Below are positions 1-12,200 of a stretch of DNA of 64,000 nucleotides, in pieces. Every line of letters starts with the position of its first letter. Within the stretch, counting starts at the first letter, position 1. Below the pieces are notes generated by a model. That model was not told the DNA's origin. It saw only the letters and a program-made list of their open reading frames with translations, and made no database searches. Source of the stretch: Alentia gelatinosa (lineage: Eukaryota > Annelida > Polychaeta > Phyllodocida > Polynoidae); the NCBI GenBank assembly GCA_950022655.1, contig OX465584.1, forward strand, positions 59,646,841 through 59,710,840, in the 5' to 3' direction. The translations under genes and the position numbers were made by a program.

Positions 1-13
1 TTGCTTCTTTCAG

Positions 14-3000
14 CCACAGGGAAGCTGTACGCGTGGGGCAGTGCCAAGAAAGGACAACTCGGTGTCGGCCGGGATGATCGGCCGCCTACTTTACTTCCCA
101 AGCCTTATCTCGGTGAGGCTTTTGATTTAATCAAGAGATAAAGGCTATTTCCCCTACGTTCTCAAAGCTCTCTCCTAATTTTTAGGGACTGTAAGTGAAG
201 TAGGAATAAAAGTAGGGTCAAGATCCAGTAAATAATCTGAAAATTTGAAGAGAAAAAACAAGATATTCAGTAAAACCCTGTGTAAGTGGACCTTCATTCT
301 GGGCCAAAGTGTCTGCTTACGTGGAGTGCCCGCTTACGCAGGGTTTTCAAGTTTTCCCAGGGCCAATAGCCAAGTATTAATATACCTATATGTAGGGGAG
401 AGGAAGATGATGATAGATCTGAAATCCATTTTCCAATATCTAAGTTGGATCCGAACTTTATAAACTTTAAATCACTGAATGTATTTTCTATGAATATACT
501 TGCATACATTGATAAAAAAAAAACCACAGATTAAACTATTATGGGAGTGTGTCACACAGGGTTTTAGGGTTTTTTGTACCAAAATAACTGCGCTTACGCA
601 GGTTGTGCTCTTATGCGGGGTGTCCACTTATGCAAGGTGCTTGCTTACACGGGGTTAAATTGAGCATATAATAGAGGGACAAATTTCCGTTCCAAGCAAG
701 TGTCTGCTTATGCTGAGTGTCCGTTAGGTGGGGTTCTACTGTATATATAAATATAAATGTATATATTTATTGTAACATCAAATAAAGAGTCTGAGACCAA
801 ATACGGTGCACAAGCGTTGATGAGTAATATATTCTCATAATCAGGGTATTACATCAATTCGGCTCTACGGATAAGCCCCGGAGCAGTAGTCGCATCAACT
901 CTAAGAACGAGGCTGAAACGTATCACAAAGGGTCAGAGTGGTCGAGTCCAGCAGCTGAGCTCATCCGTCCACGAGCTCCAAGCCACAAGTGACGCACCAG
1001 AGCAGCTGCCGTCCTTTTATAGGATGTCAAGATCATGTGACAGTCGCTCACGCGGGGAGTCCGAAGACTGCCCCACAGGCTCCCTCTCCGGACCAGGACC
1101 GGGGGATCCAGTTCGTCTACCCTGCCGTACTCGCCACATTATCCTACCCCTAATAAAAAACTCCATAGGCTTAGCATTGGGTCACTGTATTCGGTCTGGA
1201 GTTCAGAAAAATGAAAAATATCGCTCTAGTGGGATACACTTGACAAATGACGTCATCTGTTAATAAATTCTAAACCAAACTTGAGTAAGTCGTGTTATTG
1301 TTCATTGCACTCCGGCAAGATTGCATATTACTGCTCTCGGCTTCGCCTCGCGCAGTAATACTCGATCTTGCCGTCGTGCAATAAACAATGACACAACTGA
1401 CTCTTGTTTGGTTTCTCCATAATATTCAATAATGTCCTCTTTTTCTTGTAGTGTCACTTTGTGTCGAGACCTCCCCAGTGAAACAGGTAGTTTGTGGTGC
1501 GTACCATTCAGCAGCAGTTACAGGTGAGTCTGACAATTTCTTTTGAACAAAGATCTCTCTTCGTTGATGTACAACGATATCATTAAACAGGGATGTCAGT
1601 TTTCCTTGTTTCCGCGGAAATCCGTGTATTCATTTTTGAAATGTGAAATACCTTTCCTTGTGTAAAATGAATATATAACAACACAGAGTATCGAGATACA
1701 AACGATATATTACTCATATCAGTAACAAGCCTTAATTCCCAACTCTACCTACCCATATACTTTTCTTATAAGCATATGTTTAGAGATAATAACATAACTT
1801 GTATACTAATACATTTCCGGTGTTTTTGGTGTATTTATGTCAGGTTTAAACCCTGAATTGTCATGGGAATATATTTCCTTGTTTTTTTCTGACCCCAACT
1901 GACATCCCTGTTTAAAGCAATGGTTTGAACTTCCAGATAAACCCTATCAAAGCCCCACACAATAGCCAATGGTCTCCCTGAGCAGAATATTCCACATGGA
2001 AAATATTTTTTTCTAATGGAGTCGACCCTAGTCGGTAGATGTGGGGCAAGGCTCAAGTAACGATCACTTTAGGTAACGAGACCACGATAAGATCAATTAT
2101 TTTATCATTCTTAGTTTTTAAAACATCTCGCAGATCTGTGTATCGGTAGACCTGAACAGGTTAACTGTTACTTCACATAATTGTGTTGCCGAATCTGATT
2201 GTTGCTATGTATTTTGACACATGGTGGCGCCATTTGGGAAAATCATATATTATAGACCTTGTTTCTGCAGTGTCGGGAGATGTCTTTGTGTGGGGTGACA
2301 ACAAGCATGGACAAATGGCGCTACCACCGACCCAACAAAAAAGTGTCATTTGTCCACAGCAGGTGGCAGCACTCTCGAAAAGCGTGTCCCGCATCCGCAG
2401 TGGCTGGACTCATCTATTGGCTGAAACGAGTAGGTATTAAAGAAGAAACCAACAAGTTTTGGTCAAAGTCATCGTTCTTCACGAGTTTGATGTGGTGTGA
2501 TCACATCGCATTCAAACCAGTTGGAGAATGACTTCTTTGACCAAAACAGGTTGCTTTCTGTATTTATCTCACCCCTGTACACACTAAAGGAATGGACAAA
2601 GAGACTAGGTAAAGGGAAATGAATTTTTAAGACCCCATCGAGGTATCCCATAATGCGGTCTGTTTACAGGTTCCGATGTCCGCCGTTGTTGTATGGTGAT
2701 AGACCCTTGACCTAAAACCCACAACTTTACCAGTTTAACGGTTTTTATAAATCTTCAAATTCTAGAAACATGGAATTAGAAAAGGATAAAATGCTATATT
2801 TTGAAGGTAAACATATACATGTACACAATATTACCATGATTTTGATCTACATGGCTGTATTTTCTGCGTAGTTAGAGCGATAGCTAGGAGTATTGCATAA
2901 TGTCGACTACAAGGAGAATACGACCACCCAGATCAATATTATGGTAATGTTGTATATATTATCCACTAATCATTGGGAAAAAATGCATGTAAATGATTAG

Positions 3001-5149
3001 AAACTCAATGTAAGCACAGTGTTATGTGTAGAAACGAGGCCTAGCTTCAGTGTCTCCTCCCCCCCCCCCCGCATTGCGACCACATAAAAAAAAAATTCCA
3101 ACCGCGAAGCCAGAACACTGACTCCATTGGAAAAAAATTATATCAAATCGTAAGCACAGTGAAATAGTTCCAAAAGTGCCCGTAAGGTGGCAGATAAAGC
3201 CTTATTCTACTGAGTTCAATACAGCGTTTCATATTCTACTCAGTAGCGATCTGTAGGCTCCATAGGTTTAGTAAAGAGACTCAGTACGTAAAACATACAC
3301 AATATTATCACGATTTCGATCTGAGTGGCCGTATTCTCCGCGTAGTTGACGCGAAGTAAAACTTTAAGTGATAGCGAGGAGTATTACATATTTTCGAGTA
3401 ATTATTAGGAAAAAAAATCTTGTAAATAATTAGAAATTCGATCCAAGCGCCGTGCATTGTTTATATAAATTAGTTCTTATAATGCCTGTCAGGTGGCCCA
3501 AAAAGCTGTATTCTCCTAGGAGATTCTGGAGGTCCGTATTCTACTCAGTAGCGATCTGTAGGCTCCATAGGTTTGATATAGAGACTCAGTATTAGGTGAG
3601 TAATACATGTTTTGTATGTCACCATTTGATTGTTTGCAGACAGTGGGGAGGTGCTGTCCTGGGGAAGGAACGACTTCGGCCAGCTCGGTCGGCAGAGTGC
3701 TGCGACTGAAGGCGCGTGGCGAGCAGACCACCACCCCGCCCCGATACCTGGTCTGAAGCATCCAGCCCACCTGGTCTGCGGCTCGGAGCACAACCTCGCC
3801 ATCACTGGTAAGTTCTATTATCCTACCCCTAATATAAAATCCCATAGGCTTAACATTGGGTTTCCGTATGCCACGCTGACTGGCATACGGAGTTTTATAT
3901 GCCTCTAGTGGCATACAGCATTGTTATCGCTTAATATTCCAAAATCGAGGAGATAGGGTAGGATGAAATCAAAACCTGATTCGTTTTAATCTTGGCCACC
4001 GCATTCCACTCCTGAAGTTTTGGCTCCGGACTTCACTCGGCTTCGCCTCATGAAGTCACTTTGCCAAACTCCAGTCGTGGAATACGGTGGCCAAGATTAA
4101 ACCTCATCCAGTTTTACGATATTACTAAATACCCATGCCGTAAATACGGTAAATATGCACTGATAAAAACGGTGATATGCTCCTCGGAGTTGACTCTGCG
4201 CAATATCCTCGCATATGTTTGGATATAACTGCGCATCAACTCCTCAAAGCATACGACCGTTTGTATCTGAAACCAGTTAATATTGTGTATTGCTTCTACT
4301 GTATTTTCTGAATACAAACAGATTTAACTGACATTGTTACATAATCTATGCAAAATTAATCTGTGAGCATTCTCTGACACATATCAGGTGTCAGTGTACC
4401 CCAAATATACGTTTTAAAAGAATAATGTGATGTTGGAACTAAAATAACTCTCACCTCGGTTGATGTGTAGGGTTTTTGATTTCTACCTAAATTTATCTCA
4501 TAGATTCGATCACCTTCAAACCCAAAGAGGGAAACTATTTTCCAGTGAGAGAAAGTCAAAGTTACTCAGTAAGGCTCTAAAAAAATTACTGCCCGCGGCC
4601 AAGGCCGCGGGCAGTAATTTATACCTGACCAAATAACTTAGACTTTCTTTCTCTGGAAACTTGGTTTTCCTATTCCTATACACCTTCAAATGTGGTTTAA
4701 TAAAGATAATTAGTGTTATTTGCTTAGGGGCCATCAAGTGCGAAGCCAGATCCAACCTTATCAAGTAACTTGACACTTTATTTTTTCTCCCCACTGCGCT
4801 TTTCATATCAATTTTGTTAGAGACAATCTGATTGGTCTAAACATCAAGCTTGGGTAGTAAACGTCAGCCATGGGTAGTAAATGTAAGTATAGGGCCATAG
4901 GTATATAGGAATAGATCATATTGGACGTTAAACGACCCAAACAACCAAACTAAAAGATTTATCATGAATTCATGCTTTTCAGCTGATGGTGGTGCCCTCT
5001 CGTGGGGGTGGAACGAACATGGCATCTGTGGCACGGGAGATGAGGTCGATGTGCACACTCCTCAACAGATGGCGCTCCTCAACAACTTCCGGGTTGAAGT
5101 CGCTGGTTGCGGCAATGGTCATTCAATTGTGTACGGCCATGCAAGGTGA
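14..5149 (+). CDS. SERGEF: SERGEF-like RCC1-repeat protein, last five exons
   Basis: Five exons join in one frame with GT/AG boundaries, every junction after codon base 1: 14-112, 1452-1523, 2271-2429, 3640-3807 and 4983-5149 (TGA at 5147). Four exons carry the RCC1 blade motif (YAWGSAKKGQLGVG, FVWGDNKHGQMAL, LSWGRNDFGQLG, LSWGWNEHGICGTGD), and several end in blade closures such as VVCGAYHSAAVT and LVCGSEHNLAIT. The protein is therefore the C-terminal part of a seven-bladed beta propeller. The last blade WGWNEHGICG followed by a short tail is the signature I associate with SERGEF/DelGEF, an RCC1-like protein described as binding the exocyst subunit Sec5 and affecting secretion. The 5' exons lie left of the window. 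The protein ends about 40 residues after the last blade motif, shorter than I recall for the vertebrate protein. RCC1-like membership is very likely; the SERGEF assignment is an inference from the last blade. Another RCC1-domain gene is the alternative. Confidence 0.8.
268..741. mobile_element. pogo/Tigger-like miniature element in a SERGEF intron
   Basis: The ends are inverted: CAGTAAAACCCTG...GTAAGTGGAC at 268 and GTCCGTTAGGTGGGGTTCTACTG ending at 741. The interior repeats the motif GTCYGCTTAYGCRGGGT several times near 309, 330, 590, 612 and 705. A CAGTARAACCYC terminus followed by a GGACAC-type block is typical of pogo/Tigger elements. The right flank starts with TA but the left flank is not a clear TA, so the target duplication is unproven. 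No coding sequence. Confidence 0.5.
830..1135. other. GC-rich intronic block of unknown origin
   Basis: This stretch is clearly more GC-rich than the surrounding intron and contains no open frame that looks coding and no splice-bounded exon. An AATAAA lies just upstream near 780. It could be part of an old LTR or an unrelated repeat; nothing in the window matches it. Confidence 0.25.
1130..1420. mobile_element. bipartite hairpin miniature element, copy 1
   Basis: A body starts with TTATCCTACCCCTAATA and the motif CATAGGCTTAGCATTGGG. A long imperfect hairpin follows at about 1265-1413, whose arms read GTTATTGTTCATTGCACTCC and the reverse complement, and whose loop is CTCGGCTTCGCCTCG. It lies in the SERGEF intron just upstream of the exon at 1452. 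Confidence 0.6.
2627..2775. repeat. dispersed repeat, pair with 6743-6900
   Basis: GAGGTATCCCATAATGCGG and the following 140 bases match 6743-6900 with scattered changes, including the shared blocks CAGTTTAACGGTTTT and CTTCAAATT. No terminal repeats were recognised. Confidence 0.6.
2800..3605. repeat. tandem pair of imperfect palindromes in the last-but-one long SERGEF intron
   Basis: The left unit (about 2805-2985) folds back: CACAATATTACCATGATTTT pairs with the ATTATGGTAATGTTG end. A diverged second unit starts near 3296 (ACACAATATTATCACGATTT). The block TTCTACTCAGTAGCGATCTG occurs twice, at about 3235 and 3540, each time followed by TAGGCTCCATAGGTTT. A run of C and a run of A sit at 3060-3098. 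Probably a foldback transposon with a partial duplication. Confidence 0.5.
3817..4112. mobile_element. bipartite hairpin miniature element, copy 2
   Basis: The body at 3817-3966 has the inverted ends TTATCCTACCCCTAATATAA and GGGTAGGATGAAA, the motif CATAGGCTTAACATTGGG, and an inner small hairpin (GCCACGCTGACTGGC). It is followed by a hairpin at about 3988-4112 with arms of about 55 bases (TTTAATCTTGGCCACCG) around CACTCGGCTTCGCCTC. The same sequence recurs at 17812-18016 plus 21577-21650, where a LINE has split it. Confidence 0.7.
4120..4335. repeat. hairpin repeat of the AATATCCTCGC loop type
   Basis: After ACCCATGCCGTAAATACGG an imperfect palindrome is centred on CAATATCCTCGC: GTTGACTCTGCGCAATATCC against GGATATAACTGCGCATCAAC. 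Related palindromes lie at about 15435-15545 and 46030-46150, each followed by an AAACCAGTTAAT-type block. Confidence 0.5.
4370..4955. mobile_element. SINE tail interrupted by a palindromic insert
   Basis: CTCTCACCTCGGTTGATGTG, then CTCATAGATTCGATCACC (about 4450-4520), and a GGACGTTAAACGACC tail (4922-4945) match the 3' part of the SINEs at 24907 and 29213. Between them at about 4535-4665 is a palindrome with a nearly perfect 38-base core (AAATTACTGCCCGCGGCC, spacer AA, then its reverse complement), with outer arms GAGAAAGTCAAAGTTA and TAACTTAGACTTTCTTTCTC. Confidence 0.55.
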
Positions 5150-5179
5150 CAGCACCACAAATTTAGGGCACTTAATGTA

Positions 5180-5432
5180 TATCACAGTCAGTACCACTCT
5201 CCCAGCAGAACTTTCGCAGCACTAGCACTAATCTCTGCCTCAACCCAATGACGTCATACCCTCTGCATCTCTATTTACAAGTAAACTACAAAATACTCCT
5301 CAAAGTGCTAAGAATTTAAGATATATTAAAAACTGGCATATGGGCCTGACTTTGGCCCAAACAGGCAGGTTGGGGCAGAGATATAAGTGACCACAGGAAG
5401 TAGAGCGCCGGATCTCTGCTAGGAGAGTGACT
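5180..5432. mobile_element. TIR miniature element downstream of SERGEF
   Basis: Ends CTCTCCCAGCAGAACT at 5184 and ATCTCTGCTAGGAGAG near 5430 are inverted. Just inside, TAATCTCTGCCTCAACC pairs with GGTTGGGGCAGAGATA. A short palindromic relative is at 40733-40790 and a half copy is near 15855-15890. Confidence 0.5.
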
Positions 5433-5439
5433 CAGTCTT

Positions 5440-6740
5440 TGTCAACTCCCCAGAAGTTGATTATTGTTGTTTATGGTTATCCATGTACCACAAAATGTGT
5501 TTGATCAAAGGGTTATTTTTTTAAAAAGAAATGTCGGCCTGTTAAATGTACTACTGTAATATTTGCCGAATCAGCTGGAGACTTCCGGTTCAAAATACCC
5601 TCCAAATTATGTAAATTCCCCTGACAACGGATCAGTCCGCCATCTTGCTGGTGACAACAAGGGGCTGTCAGAATGTTAAATTGTGAAAGAATGATATTTT
5701 CTACATTCTTATGTGTAATGTGTACATGTGATAGTTAAAATAGTATTATTCACATTATCCAGACATGATTTAAACATAATTTAAAGTCGAAAAAAATTGT
5801 TGTTTTGATGATTTGTTGACATAGCGTTTATGATCTAAACTGAGGTCATCACTTAATCATTTGATCTGAAATTGCCAGGAAAGTCTGGTTCCATCAAGAG
5901 AAATGTTTCAGAAGTTCTTTACACATCCTTTCACATTAGATAGTATTGCGTATGTGCTTACCCAAGATGGCCGCCCCCTAAACAATATTTATCAATGTAG
6001 CCTCATTCACTGCAGTACAGAGACTCAGTCCTATGCCATGGCTGACACTGACAGGTTTCCCACGTTTTCTCAGTCTCTGAGGCGGTAAATTCCATAAGGA
6101 TTTTCTTTTCTTTTTCTGACTCCAACTAATATCCCTGTTCTTGTAGAACTGACCTATCTTCTGCATCATGATCTGATATTGATATAATATGAGCAAACCT
6201 CCAGTCAACCCTTTTGCCTTCACATTGTGGTAGAGGGAGTTCAAACTATGATTTATATTTGATCAGCTTAATGACGATAATGAATGCCATGATCAACATG
6301 GCATAACTATCTTTATTGGTTATTGTGAAAGGAAATAGCTTAATATATTACACATAATACATGTAGATAGATTTGTTAAAATTGGAGGAACTCCATTTTT
6401 TTCAAATGGAATCTTCTGATTTCTTTAAAGAATAAAAGATAATGAATGTACATATGTGTGTAATTGAAGCAGAGATACTAAATTATAATTGTGGGTGCTA
6501 AATGTAAATCCATATGTGATCATCTTAGATTTGTATTTGTAATCATCAGGAAGTATCTTTTAGATGCGGTAAAATGGATATTTTACCCAACTATTTAAAG
6601 GAACATGGAACTTGTTATGGGTTATAAATACTGAAACAAATTTAAAGCTGTTTTGATTGTTATCCTATGGTATTCCTTAGATTTGGTGGCTACTGTTCTG
6701 ATGTTATTTGTCATCATCGTGTTTGCTTGTGTGTAATTAC
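5440..6740. other. AT-rich intergenic sequence, no gene seen
   Basis: I see no coding stretch with family motifs, no paired terminal repeats and no RNA gene. All open frames are short and lack recognisable composition. The polyadenylation site of the SERGEF gene probably lies near the start of this stretch, but no convincing AATAAA close to 5149 is visible. Confidence 0.4.
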
Positions 6741-6742
6741 CA

Positions 6743-6900
6743 TAGACCCTATTGAGGTATCCCGTAATTCAGTCTGTTGACAAGTTCCGGATTTCGCTGA
6801 TTACCGACGTACTGTAGTGATAGTCCCCAACCCGTAAGCCAGAATTAATGCAGTTTAACGGTTTTCAGACATCCTCAAATTGAAATTCTGATGTCAGAAA
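6743..6900. repeat. dispersed repeat, pair with 2627-2775
   Basis: GAGGTATCCCGTAATTCAG, CAGTTTAACGGTTTT and CCTCAAATTGAAATTC match the earlier copy in order and spacing. Confidence 0.6.
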
Positions 6901-7460
6901 TGGAAATTTCAGCTATTTCTACATGGAAATCCGAAATTATATTCAGTTTCTCCAATTATAAATCAGAAAACTGTAGTTCATTTTGTCGTACTGTGCCAAG
7001 TCTATCGGGAGCGGAACTTTGCTTTACCTGGGGCGATAATCGGGAGTTTAGTAACCTCTGGAGGCTCTATTCCATTCTCATATAATCGAAGTTGTTTTGA
7101 CTGTTATCCCATGCATTGTGTTTATTATATTTCGTGTGATGTTTATCCTGGGCTTTCACCTGTTATCATCCAGGAATGCAAGTTTCCATACCAGGGATGC
7201 CAGTTTTCCGGGAATTTCCGGTTTTTCCGGGTTTTCTTAATAGTCTAAAAAATTCTGTGTGACTGAGGCTGGGTGGTGGGAGCACCAGCCGCCTACCCCG
7301 GAGACCCGGCCGTGGGTGGTCCGAGTCCGGCCGCTACCGCTCCATAGCTGGCCGCTACCACTCCAACCGAATACCAGTGAATTCGGTACCGCGACAGTTT
7401 CGGTCCGCGAAATAGGAATATACTCGCAGCCCTGTAAGCTAGATTGTGCTTTCCTTCTTA

Positions 7461-7757
7461 TTTATCCCTAACCTTAAACTATCCCTAACCATAACCTAAC
7501 CCTAACCCTGACCCTAACCCTAACCCTATCCCTAACCTTAACCCTGTCCCTAACCCTAACCCTATCCCTATCCCTAACCCTAACCCTATCCCTATCCCTA
7601 ACCCTAACCTTAACCCTATCCCTAACCCTAACCCTAACCCTATCCCTATCCCTAACCCTATCACTAACCATATCCCTGTCCCTATCCCTAACCCTAACCC
7701 TATCCCTAACCCTATCCCTATCCCTAACCCTATCCCTAACCCTAACCCTAACCCTGC
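7461..7757. repeat. internal telomere-like array, CCCTAA/CCCTAT
   Basis: About 290 bases of CCCTAA units mixed with CCCTAT and a few CCCTGA/CCTTAA variants run without interruption. CCCTAA is the complement of the standard animal telomere repeat TTAGGG. GC-rich, CCGG-rich DNA flanks both sides (7260-7440 and 7757-8040). The order of variants is irregular, so this is an old interstitial array and not a functional chromosome end. Open frames rich in alternating Arg-Val or Gly-Leu come only from the repeat. Confidence 0.85.
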
Positions 7758-8074
7758 TATGTCCGGGAGAGGCCCGGTAGACCCGGCCGACCTCACCGCC
7801 ACTTAGCGGTATCGAATTCACCGGTACCGAACTTGTAACGGTAGCGAATTCACCGGTATCGAGTTCACGTGTGACTGAATTCACCGTAGACCCTCCAACC
7901 ACCCGTCCTCACCTCGGGGATGGTTCCGAACCATGGTTCCGAGGGGTACGCGTCACTAGCACCCGGGCCACAATCACCCAGTCACGTTCTCCCCCGTCTA
8001 AGCTCGGCCGCCTATAACCGCCTACAGGCGGCATGCGTGAGGTGTGAAAGCCTGGTAGTGAGTCGGTAGCAGTC

Positions 8075-8301
8075 CAGGGGGTTGTTTCATAATCTAGGAT
8101 CGTACATGAAGACCCTTTTCTGTACCTCGTTCAAGGGATTTCGTCTAATAACATTTAAGTCTGTTGGCTAAGACAGTATAAGCTGTCCATAAGGTCGTCC
8201 ATAAGTGTTGAATGAAATTGACCCGCATTGTCCCTGGGTCTCTATGGCGTACAGAAAAGGGTCTACATGTACGATCCTGGATTGTGAAACGGGCCCCAGG
8301 G
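8075..8301. mobile_element. hAT-like miniature element, CAGGGGC type, copy 1
   Basis: Inverted ends: GTTTCATAATCTAGGATCGT...CCCTTTTCTGTAC at left, and GTACAGAAAAGGGTC...ACGATCCTGGATTGTGAAAC at right. The flanks TAGCAGTC and TCGCAGTC resemble an 8-base target duplication with one mismatch, which fits hAT. Further copies are at 16613 and 17205. Confidence 0.65.
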
Positions 8302-9285
8302 TCGCAGTCCGGCCGCCCCCTGGCCGGGTGTGGCTGGGGTCGGCCGATGGTGTGAATGCTTAATCAAGTCATTGAGTAGCTTAACCAAGTTAACCAGTAG
8401 CTTAGTGCTTGTCACTGTAACTAAAGGCCCAATATTACTTATCGAATAACACTGATTGATAGTAGATAAGATACATAATAATGTATAACACAAAGAGGTA
8501 AATACTTGGCGATTTACTCATGGCTAAATGAATTAACTCACGGATTTATTCCACATAACAAATAACAAACATTTTTCAGCAGCTCAACACTCCGTTCGAA
8601 CCTGGCAGTGCTGGATCTATGGCGGCGCGGTAACACCCAGCGCCCCCAACGTTAGAATAAGGAGGGAGAAACAGTGTTGCCCTCTGGTGTATTCGGGGGG
8701 AAATATATAACCTTACTAAGGGTATTAAGGTACACAGTGAGTGTTACATGGTTTTCACAGATTGTCAAGTAGTTGAGTGATGGACCCCTTTATAAGGAGG
8801 GCCTCCAGAGGGCATAGTCACACAGTCATCTACGACTATCAACAGGGTTCGTAGAGAGCCTGGAAACCCTGGAAAACCTGGAATTATGCTTTTGGGTTTT
8901 CCAGGCCTGGAAAAGCCTGGAATTCTCACAGAGAGCCTGGAAAATTTGGCTTTGCATAAAAGCAATTGTTTTAGGCTATGAAATTCTGGTCATTATTAGC
9001 TTTCCTTAACTACGATACCTTGCTGCTTATGAAATATTAGTGACTTGGATAATATAGTTAAAAAAATCCTTTATTTTACCATGTATAGAATTTTGAAGAT
9101 ATCTATCCCAAAACCACTGAAATTCCACAGGTAGTAAGGAAGACAAAGAAAATGTTAGCTAAATTTGGTGATGAATCAGACATGGTTTTTAAAACAGTGA
9201 CCAGATGTGCCTGGAAAAAAATATTAGAGCCTGGAAAAAGGCTGGAATTTCATTGGGCTGTCTATGTACGAACCCTGTATCCAAG

Positions 9286-12200
9286 ATGTTCAAGTGTTCC
9301 TACTGCCAAGAAGAAGTCAGAGATGATGAACAGGCCCTGCTCTGTGACTACTCACCCAGCTGGCAACACAGAACATGCCAGACAGGCATCAAGAAGCCAT
9401 TATACAGCAAGTCTGTCAAGGGAAAGGTCAAGCTACCAGACTTGAAATGCTACACCTGCAGCAATTCTCCTCACCAGACCAGCACCAGGCATGCAGAAGT
9501 TCTTACATTTGAGTCCACCTATGATGCAGAGGAGGATGACGAGGAGCAGATGGAGACATTCCTCTCTCGCCCAGCAGATGATGTCTCGCAGACTACAGAC
9601 TTCACCATGTCTGACAGCCTTCTCAACGAGTAAGTATACACCTTCAGTTCTGAACTTTATCTCACCCCTGGTACAAGTTTAGCCATAGGAATAACATTAG
9701 GAAAATATACTCAACGATCACCCTGGTAAAGTTACAATACTACGCCACGGCCGTGGATTTGCTAGGTATATTCTGATTATTCTGAAGTTGTGATGCTATT
9801 TAAACGATGGAAAGGGGTAAGATAAATCCAGAACCGCTCTCGAATCGTAAAATCAACAATACTCCACTCGTTTGGCTGTGCCATAATCGTCACTCGGCTT
9901 TGCCTCGATGACGATTGCGGCCCAGCCAAACTCGTGGAGTGTTGTCTATTTATACGATTCTCGATGCAGTTCTATATAAATATGTCAATGAAATGATATA
10001 TTTCATGAAATAATTGTGTGAGTTAAATTTTATCAGTGCAAACGTCATTGACATGGTCATTGCCTGTTTTACATTTGGGATTGTTTTCTCTATTCAGTTT
10101 CCTATGTGATGACTTCAACCTTACAGAAGACTTGACCATGTCCCAGGGCATTTTGGAAGAGTAAGCATGGACTTTTATTTCTCTGTATTTTTGTTGTGTC
10201 TGTCATTGAATATATCTCTTTGGTTATTAGTAGGCATTTATTGTTCACCTTCAGAATAAATTCAGTTCAAGTGTTATTTTTCTTTTGTGTTCATGCCCAG
10301 TAGATTATGTTCCAAAATGTTGGATCATTTTGCATTACAGTGTTTGTTTTTTGTCTCTTTGCAGTCACCTGGAAGATGACTTCACCTTTTCAGACAATAA
10401 CCTCCCAAACATAGATCCAGACTTTGATGACCCTGAACTCCCACCCCAACCAATTCCAGTACATGAGATCGTTGAAAATGGATCTGTGAAGGGAGAGGAT
10501 GTCCTTGTCAACAACATTGGATATTACTTCACATGCAAAGTAACTATCAATTATATTAATAATCAGATTTGTTTTTATAAAAGTAGAATATTTCATAAAA
10601 TATATTATTTTATTGGCTTTTCGTTCAGAGCTTCCCACCTTTTTATGGAAATCAACAATTACATTTTCAGTACATATCTGTCACAATGTGTCATATGAAA
10701 AACAGCCCCACTTTGCTTCAGAACCCCAACTTACAACCCTGTTATACCCTGTTATACATGTTTCATTTGCAAATAATCAATGTGCTTCTTTAAACAGCGT
10801 CGAACTTCTACTTGGACTGAATGGACTTGCAGCAAGCGGAACTGCAATGCATCTGTGGTCCAGTAAGACACTGACTTTGAACAGGCGAGGGCTGTCTGAC
10901 CACAACCACTGCCCACAACCAGGCATTGGCCCAAAGTCAAAGTGGTAACAGAGGTAAAAAGAAGAGCAGCAGCAGACATCATGAAACCATTTCCAGCAAT
11001 TGTTCGAGAAGTGCTGAGTGAATAAGATGCCTCTCTTCCAGCCCATCGCAGACCAGCACCTGACCTATTGATTAGGTCCACTGACCGGATGAGACAAGGG
11101 ATTCGACCAGAAGACCCAAAATCCCTAGACTTTATAGTCAGTATTGCTTCACTAAATTATTTCTAAACTAATTTACCAATTGATCATAGTACAACTATCC
11201 AATATATCTTGTGAATCAGGGCCAACATTTTCTCCATCAGATGGACTATAAGTATCCTTATGTAAAATCTCATTTCCAGTGTATTACTTATTTTTTAAAA
11301 CAACCTATTCTTATATTTCAGCTTTTGGATGACTGTATACCAGCAGACTTCTTAAGGAAGGATGTGCAGTGTGATGATGCAAGACACCTGGTGTTTGCAT
11401 CATCCCTACAGCTGAAGCTTCTGCATAAGGCCAAGACCTGGTATGTTGATGCCACTTTTGAAGTGGTGAAGGCACCATTTTATCAACTCTTCGCGATACA
11501 TGCCTTCCGGAAAGGATCAGGTGGCTGCATGAAGCAGGTGCCACTGGCATTCATTCTGATGTCACAGAGGAAGAAGAAAGACTACAGAAAGGTAATATAC
11601 CCCCGACCCCTACATCCTCCTGAACAATCTAATTTTGGTAGTTTTAAATGTTCTGAGTTGAAAGGTTCTAGAGTGGCTTATAATACAATGGCAACTTCAA
11701 TTAAGTAGGAAAATCAATTAACACGCTACTGAAAGTACATGCGAAATAAATTTCATCAACACATTAAAGCATTATATGAACCAAACAATATATTATGTGT
11801 TATACTTTCACAATTTATGTTTTGTTTTTATACAGGTGCTGAAGACTGTTGAACACCTGCTGCCTCATGCCCGCCTGATGGAGGTAGTAACTAACTTTGA
11901 AAGGGGTATCTAGTCAGCCTTTGAGTCAGCTTTCCCAGCAGTAGTGGTCCATGGCTGCATTTTTCACTGGAAACAGGCAGTCATTAGGAAAGTCGCAGAT
12001 CTTGGTCTGAAACCACACTACTGCGCCAAAGGTGCAGCCCATCGCCTTATCCGCCTGGTCCTGTCACTCCCCTACCTGCCAGCCCAGCACATCTCTGGTG
12101 TTTTTGAACAGTTAAGATCCAGGTTGCCTCCACCCTTCATGCCTCTCATGGATTATGTCAAGAAGCAGTGGGTGGCAGGGAGCTGGGACCTGACAGACTG

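Noticed and set aside
7474..7902. Arg/Val- and Gly/Leu-rich frames
   Set aside because: Pure translation of the CCCTAA-type array.
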